DNA of 5,116 bases from Flavobacteriaceae bacterium (lineage in GTDB: Bacteria > Bacteroidota > Bacteroidia > Flavobacteriales > Flavobacteriaceae), in the NCBI GenBank assembly GCA_023145595.1, contig JAGLDM010000195.1, positions 1 through 5,116 of the forward strand, in the 5' to 3' direction. Each line of letters starts with the position of its first letter. Positions within the stretch are counted from its first letter, which is position 1. Below are positions 3,575 through 5,116 of the stretch, one piece after another. Under the pieces are notes generated by a model that saw only the letters and a list, made by a program, of their open reading frames with translations, ran no database searches and was not told where the DNA came from. A program made the translations under genes and the position numbers.

Positions 3575-5116
3575 TTACATTTCAATAATGGTAAACTCCA
3601 AATCTAAAGGCCTTAAAGCCTCTTTTAACTTCGGAATTAATTCATCTCCATATTCCAGATAATGTTCAGAAAAATTGGTGTTACGCTCTTGTAATCTCTG
3701 TAAAGGGAATATTTCATCTTGCAACTCTTTAATCCGAATTGTTAAATCTTGGTATTTTTTGCGTTCTGCTTTTAACAAACGTTTTTCTAAATTATCAAGA
3801 CCATTTAATTGCTTTTGTTTTTGTGCTTTTACCGCTCCGATAAATGATTTGTCGGTCTGTTCTGCAATCTTTTCTAACGATTCAAAATGTGTTTCAATTT
3901 GCTTTCGTTGATCCGAAAAATCGATAATCAATTTAGAATGTTCTGTTATTTTTTTATTGACTAAATCTTGTTGTTTCAAAAATAGTTCTTCAACAGTAAT
4001 ATTAAGTTTCTTTAATTTTTTAGATTGATTTTTTGATATCAGCACTACTGAATTTCGAAGTAATAATATCGGAAAAGGGATATTTACAGTCTCAAAATAA
4101 GATTTTAACTCAAACCAGTAGGCTAGCTCTCCTCCTCCTCCGATGTAGCATAAGTTGGGTAAAATTACTTCTTGATATAGCGGTCTTAAAATCACATTCG
4201 GGCTAAATCGCTCTGGGTGTAATTTTAACTCATACTGCAATTCATCTAAATTAAACTCTATATCAGTATTATTTATTTTATAAAGACCATCAACAAGAAC
4301 AATACGTTCTCGCAAATCATCTATCAGGTAAAATAAATTTATTTCACGAGGATTCACCTGAACTTTATAATTCTGTTCTAACGACTTTATAGTTTTATTT
4401 ACTTTTTTGAATGCGGTATGATTGAATAATTCATCTTCAACAAACGGCGTAAACAATCGTTTTAAATCAACATCATCTCCATCAACAATTACTAAGCCAT
4501 AAGTTCCAAAAAGTTCATTCGCCAAATAACGCGTAGCATCCGCTAAATTATCATGTTCTAAATATGATTTCTGAAAAAGATCTTTCATTTTTTTTGCATG
4601 GTCACTATCTCCCAATAAATTAGAAAATTCTTCCATTGCAAATTCCAGTCCTTCTGTAGATAAGCGACCTACCCCACCACCATATACTTTATTCCAATTA
4701 ACTTTCTTTCCTTTAAAATTAAAATACTGAATTTCTTCAAAATCGTGATCTTCTGTCGCCATCCAATAGATTGGGACAAAATTATTCTTGGGGAATTTTA
4801 TGGATAATTCCTCTACTAAATTAATAGCCGAAATAATTTTATACAAAAAGTAGAGCGGCCCTGTAAACAAATTTAATTGATGTCCGGTTGTAACTGTAAA
4901 CGTATTTTCTTTTGATAATGACTCAATATTTACAGCCGTTAATTCTGATGTTTTAGAATTGCTGTATTGATTCTTTAAGGAAGCTACTAAACATTTTCGT
5001 TTCTCGATGTCATTCTGAACATTGTGAAGAATCTCTTCGTTTTTATTTGAGATTCCTCGTCGTCCTTCGGAACTCTGTCGGAATGACACTTCGTTTCTTA
5101 ATTTGATTTGCTTTTC
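3575..5116 (-). CDS. bshC: BshC, bacillithiol biosynthesis cysteine-adding enzyme; 5' end carries a repeat insertion
   Basis: BshC performs the last step of bacillithiol synthesis, adding cysteine to glucosaminyl-malate in the cytoplasm. Numbered from the GTG at 5089, the protein has 504 residues with family signatures TTGHQLNLFTGPLYFLYKI (67-85), YWMATEDHDFEEI (108-120), VNPREINLFY (245-254), RPLYQE (302-307) and IGGGGELAYW (316-325), a Lys/Glu/Gln-rich coiled-coil arm at about 390-460, and LEYGDELIP near the end. The family is usually about 530-540 residues. Residues 1-28 (MSFRQSSEGRRG...) are not BshC; they are translated from a hairpin repeat at 5005-5089, and native sequence resumes near KRKCLVASL. 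The GTG is therefore unlikely to be the ancestral start. The frame stays open to the right edge (EKQIKLRNE before the GTG), so the true N-terminus of roughly 55-60 residues lies outside the window, either in this frame (insertion tolerated) or in another (gene broken). Confidence 0.93.
   Translation of the reverse strand, partial: EKQIKLRNEVSFRQSSEGRRGISNKNEEILHNVQNDIEKRKCLVASLKNQYSNSKTSELTAVNIESLSKENTFTVTTGHQLNLFTGPLYFLYKIISAINLVEELSIKFPKNNFVPIYWMATEDHDFEEIQYFNFKGKKVNWNKVYGGGVGRLSTEGLEFAMEEFSNLLGDSDHAKKMKDLFQKSYLEHDNLADATRYLANELFGTYGLVIVDGDDVDLKRLFTPFVEDELFNHTAFKKVNKTIKSLEQNYKVQVNPREINLFYLIDDLRERIVLVDGLYKINNTDIEFNLDELQYELKLHPERFSPNVILRPLYQEVILPNLCYIGGGGELAYWFELKSYFETVNIPFPILLLRNSVVLISKNQSKKLKKLNITVEELFLKQQDLVNKKITEHSKLIIDFSDQRKQIETHFESLEKIAEQTDKSFIGAVKAQKQKQLNGLDNLEKRLLKAERKKYQDLTIRIKELQDEIFPLQRLQERNTNFSEHYLEYGDELIPKLKEALRPLDLEFTIIEM
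4996..5004. repeat. Left 9-bp direct repeat flanking the hairpin element (possible target duplication)
   Basis: TTCGTTTCT here recurs at 5090-5098, directly bracketing the hairpin element with 85 bases between. This is the pattern of a 9-bp target-site duplication. TTCGTTT also occurs in the loop (5036-5042), which weakens the argument somewhat. Confidence 0.5.
5009..5087. repeat. Hairpin repeat element inside the 5' part of bshC
   Basis: The ends GTCATTC (5009-5015) and GAATGAC (5081-5087) are perfect inverted repeats. A second pair, GAATCTC (5029-5035) and GAGATTC (5049-5055), forms an inner stem with a 13-base loop. The strands between are unequal (13 and 25 bases), so the whole is an imperfect fold-back. 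I recall repeats with these same ends (GTCATTCCGA...GGAATCTC and GAGATTCTTC...CAGAATGAC) from Bacteroidota intergenic regions. Finding one inside a coding gene is unusual. It has no ORF of its own and would need a transposase acting in trans if mobile. Confidence 0.75.
5090..5098. repeat. Right 9-bp direct repeat flanking the hairpin element (possible target duplication)
   Basis: This is the second copy of TTCGTTTCT. Removing one copy plus the element (94 bases) joins the flanks so that bshC would read KANQIKKRKCLVASLKNQY, a plausible BshC helix. Because 94 is not a multiple of three, this also implies that the insertion shifted the frame. Confidence 0.5.

Noticed and set aside
3675..3911. 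78-codon plus-strand ORF
   Set aside because: It is entirely antisense to the coiled-coil part of bshC, whose frame is clearly the real one.

Overview
The window looks like chromosomal DNA of a marine or environmental member of the Flavobacteriaceae (Bacteroidota). The grounds are low GC content, A-rich leaders without clear Shine-Dalgarno sites, a TAnnTTTG-type promoter element, short Cys-anchored lipoproteins, a recognisable BshC (bacillithiol synthesis), and a hairpin repeat of a kind I recall from Bacteroidota intergenic regions. No rRNA, tRNA, CRISPR array, phage gene or transposase is visible.

Layout, left to right. Positions 1-59 may be the last codons of a rightward gene. Positions 120-166 hold a 22-bp perfect hairpin that can terminate transcription both ways. 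A 71-aa acidic lipoprotein gene (192-407) reads leftward from a TACATTTG element. Positions 408-695 form a divergent control region with a rightward promoter candidate, an odd palindrome and two mutually exclusive stem-loops. A rightward Cys/His-rich two-repeat protein (791-1144) follows; its lipoprotein signal peptide sits just upstream in another frame (696-794), joined by an ATGA stop/start overlap. A 713-aa leftward membrane protein (1145-3286) fuses an SLC1-type symporter fold to a periplasmic family-3 solute-binding domain, and converges on the Cys-rich gene with zero bases between the stop codons. A 36-codon single-pass membrane peptide (3417-3527) lies just downstream of bshC (3575 to the right edge).

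The leftward genes bshC, the small membrane peptide and the fused transporter lie in series and may be partly co-transcribed. The 130-bp gap before the transporter could hold its own promoter. No shared pathway is evident: bshC makes the thiol cofactor bacillithiol, and the transporter probably handles an amino acid or organic acid.

The three most notable observations are these. (1) A ~80-bp hairpin repeat lies inside the 5' part of bshC, flanked by 9-bp direct repeats; it is either translated as an inserted segment or breaks the frame. (2) The SLC1/solute-binding fusion keeps the substrate Asp and Arg of the symporter fold while the usual sodium ligands appear replaced. (3) The metal-binding-like lipoprotein has its export signal out of frame and has lost the same Cys position in both repeats.
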